Shown here: in pieces, positions 31,069 to 33,311 of the stretch | How the letters are laid out: each line of letters begins with the position of its first letter | How positions within the stretch are numbered: position 1 is the stretch's first letter | Assembly (NCBI GenBank): GCA_900660155.1 | Contig: CABFPE010000057.1 | Span: 439,216-472,526 of the forward strand | DNA from: Hofstenia miamia | Taxonomy: Eukaryota; Xenacoelomorpha; Acoela; Hofsteniidae | Direction: 5' to 3' | Length of the DNA: 33,311 nt | The notes under the pieces: generated by a model | Databases searched by the model: none | The model's input: only the letters and a program-made list of their open reading frames with translations | What the model was told of the DNA's origin: nothing | Position numbers and translations under genes: made by a program

Positions 31069-33011
31069 CTACACTTTTGATGTTGTTTGAGGCATCTTTT
31101 CCTCATGTGCTTTTTTCATTTCTAATTGTCGAACCCTACTGTAAGCTGCAGAAGCTAACAAAACTACTGCATTTGAGATCCACCACAGCATAGTTTTCAC
31201 TTCCGAAAAATATACAACAGATATGAGTGTTTGAGCACAGGCTTTTGCAGTTCCAGAAATGTTATGTGTCAATGGGCTGGTTACTTGAATTTGTAAGGCT
31301 GTACAGTAACCAATTAAAACTCCTAAATATAGAAATTGAAAAATGAGTGATTTATAAAAATTATTTACACATCGCAAATTTATTAAAATAATGACGTTTT
31401 ATCACAATTTCAAAAATTCCAACTGCAATTTCAAAATATGAACGTTAACTTTATGTTGGAATAAGCCTAAAATAAAATTATTTGTAATAACTGATCAATG
31501 TGCTGACACCTGAGCCTTTAGCATCTTTTTTTAGCGATAGAAACAGCTTGATTTCACGTTTTAATTATTAATAGATTGAAATGGATGTCGAAAAATTATA
31601 ATTGAACTCCTTCCTACCCCTGGGAGCAAACATGATCGCTGATTATAAAACATAAAATTAAAGAATGATCGAATGATAATATCGCAGCATGGCAGTGCGT
31701 TTAATTGGCACATTAATTTGTGTATTCAATTAATTGTAAGTGCACGACAAAAGCGCACACAACAGAATTCGAACATTCCTTTTAGATAAAAAATTCAAGT
31801 GTAAATTAAGTTTGATCGCAAGTTTCTTAAATGCTGCCAATCCGGACCCATGTCCGCCAAATTTACTATTACTTATGCAAGGTTCTTGCAGAGGCTTAAG
31901 CTATATTAATTAATTGCAATAAATGCGAAATCCTGGGCAAATAAACTGCATTGATAAAGAAACTGCATTGGAATAAAGAAACTTCGAATAGTCTTTATTT
32001 GACAAAACAATAAATTTAAAATGCAATTAAATATATTTTCAATAATCAATTTCATCAAAATCACACAACCAATAAAATTCATTTGTTATTTAATTATGAA
32101 TTGCCTTGTTCAATCTATGACACTCCACATAAGTTAGCGGTAAGCTAAATTCTGTACCTCCCCCTCACACAGCGCCCTAAGCTAAAGCCTGCACTCGTAT
32201 TCGATTCACACAGTCAAAGAAAGTGATTCCCACGTCGTTTCTTTCGTTTGGGAGGTCTGAACTCATGCATTAGAGTTGTGAGGAAACTAATTGGTTGGTT
32301 TTAGCCGTCCTCTTAGAGCAAAACAAGAAAGGCATAGTTGCATTAATCAACTCTACAATGAGAAGGTATTGATGATTCATGTTCAACACATAAATTCTAT
32401 TGTTGACTCTTAATGTATTAAACTTTTGTAGCCCAATGAAATTAAATGGCAAAATTACAAAAGAAAAGAATGAAAACGCTATTACGTTTATTTGCTATAA
32501 TTAATTTTATTAAGCACGTGGTCTAGCCCTGTCCGTGCTATTCTGTGCTAAAGAAGGGATGATTTAACCTATTATTCAATTAAAATATTAATATTTGAAC
32601 TAACCGAAAATGCCAGCTAAATTCATAAAAAACCAAAAGTTGAAAGCCCCAATGTAAGGAAATCCAATTAGAATTTGAACTTCATTGTTTAAAAATATCA
32701 ATGGAATGAACAATATAGTAGCATTTATATTGTTGTAAAATTGCAAGGACCAGATGTTGTCGTCGACTATTGGAAGAACTCGTTTGGTATAAATAGCATT
32801 CAGCGAAACAGAGGCACTGGCAAGAATACCACACGCTACACCCCAGTATGAAACACTCCCTAAAAGCAAAACAATAGAAATTATCAAAATCAGCTGTACC
32901 TTCAGAAGCTTTTTGCTGGTCAACACCAAGCATGAAGCCAAACACAATAAAAGCACAGCATGCTAATGCTGATGGAGACGTCTTTTGACCGATGATTACA
33001 TAAGTAAACAC
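31069..33011 (-). CDS. SLC35C1: GDP-fucose transporter SLC35C1, last three exons (partial)
   Basis: A Golgi multi-pass antiporter (drug/metabolite transporter superfamily) that imports GDP-fucose for fucosylation. Exon at 32900-33011: FTYVIIGQKTS, then FGFMLGVDQQ, matching the family's LxxKQTTS and FxLGVDQE region. Exon at 32605-32859: VSYWGVACGILASASVSLNA, IYTKRVLPIVDDNIWSLQFY, then NNINATILFIPLIFL. Terminal exon at 31069-31322: IGYCTALQIQVTSPLTHNIS, then GTAKACAQT, the hallmark substrate-pathway segment, and a short Lys-rich cytosolic tail ending at TAG. All junctions are GT-AG and phases agree (0, 1, 1), giving 206 residues plus stop. Human SLC35C1 is about 360 residues, so the N-terminal 150 or so lie beyond the right edge. 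Conservation indicates a functional gene. SLC35C2 is less likely given the LGVDQ and NAIYTKRVLP segments. Confidence 0.95.
31323..32604 (-). other. SLC35C1: 1282-nt intron of SLC35C1
   Basis: The donor is TTTTCG|GTTAGT and the acceptor TCTATATTTAG|GAGTTT. It joins AGIFG to VLIGYC with phase 1 conserved. The interior is AT-rich, and a 60-codon minus-strand frame at 32270-32452 has no family character. The 40-nt and 1282-nt introns flank the same exon. Confidence 0.9.
32860..32899 (-). other. SLC35C1: 40-nt intron of SLC35C1
   Basis: On the minus strand the exon ending TCTGAAG is followed by GTACAGCTG, and TTTTGCTTTTAG precedes GGAGTGTTTC. Removing these 40 bases joins ASEG to SVSYWG in frame, as the family alignment requires. 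This is near the lower size limit for spliceosomal introns. Confidence 0.9.
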
Positions 33012-33311
33012 CTAAATTAGTTGTAGAAATTAGGTTTACTAAAATCTCTACTTAATGGTCACGTAATAATAAACCATAATATATACAATCTTTGATTGCC
33101 AATCGTAACAAACATAAAATAAAAATTTACAATTTTTAGCTTGTATATATATATATATATATATATACATATATATTCGCCGTTTGTAATTTATACAGAA
33201 TTTATATTCGTCATTTATAATCATTTTCATATATATACGCCGTTTGTAACAATATTCGTCGTTTGTAACCAAAAATTTTTTTTATATTAATGAAGTTGCA
33301 AATTTAAGTTT
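33012..33311 (-). repeat. SLC35C1 intron with (TA)n and degenerate TCGYCGTTTGTAA repeats
   Basis: The acceptor CTAATTTAG lies immediately upstream of the exon at 33011, so this is intron. It contains a (TA)n run (33144-33176) and four spaced copies of a short unit at about 33176, 33207, 33236 and 33254: TTCGCCGTTTGTAA, TTCGTCATTTATAA, TACGCCGTTTGTAA and TTCGTCGTTTGTAA. A minus-strand open frame here is produced by the repeats. Confidence 0.75.

Noticed and set aside
33048..33272. Minus-strand 74-codon frame before SLC35C1 exon 33011
   Set aside because: It is translated from (TA)n and the TCGYCGTTTGTAA repeats inside an intron.

Overview
The window is animal nuclear DNA. It is strongly AT-rich (by eye roughly 70% A+T) and mostly non-coding, with spliced genes, dinucleotide microsatellites and several generations of non-LTR retrotransposons. 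Nothing bacterial or viral is visible. The only clearly identifiable host gene is the 3' part of a GDP-fucose transporter (SLC35C1) on the minus strand at the right edge. One of its introns is only 40 nt, and a second host-gene start near 12.7 kb appears to have a 43-nt intron. Very short introns, AT-richness and abundant CR1/L2-like elements fit a non-vertebrate metazoan. I cannot name the phylum safely.

Layout. 1-392: TA/TACA microsatellite. 1945-3285: decayed non-LTR reverse transcriptase (RT) fragment, plus strand, ending in AATAAA and an (ATT)n tail. 3.3-12.5 kb: gene-poor AT-rich DNA containing two short duplications around single-N contig joins, a diverged tandem repeat (4413/4871), a (TA)n tract, a 105-bp tandem duplication (9815-10025) and a clean 207-bp hAT-type MITE with an 8-bp target-site duplication (11583-11789). 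12553-12755: probable first two coding exons of an unrecognised membrane-protein gene, minus strand. 14515-16683: a 1.08-kb segment present twice around one N, probably two unmerged haplotypes. 17481-17529: a perfect 24-bp palindrome between 10-bp direct repeats. 17924 to about 20207: a 5'-truncated L2/Rex-like LINE on the minus strand, intact except for one in-frame stop.

22022 to about 28797 is a nested transposon complex. An old, degenerate RT element with an LDD motif has been split twice. The first insertion is a nearly intact CR1-type LINE (about 22361-26788), whose ORF1 is an SGNH/esterase-like protein and whose ORF2 carries endonuclease and RT. The second is a non-coding insert of about 600 bp (27540-28139). 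Frame and motif continuity of the old element across both insertions supports this order of events.

The CR1-type LINE is the most interesting object. ORF1 and ORF2 overlap in a TAATG stop-start pentamer. ORF2 begins with hydrophobic segments followed by a 2A-like GIEINPGP motif that lacks the usual Asp. The ORF1 SGNH triad is altered at two places. Together these suggest termination-reinitiation plus a membrane-associated or processed ORF2 N-terminus, which can be tested.
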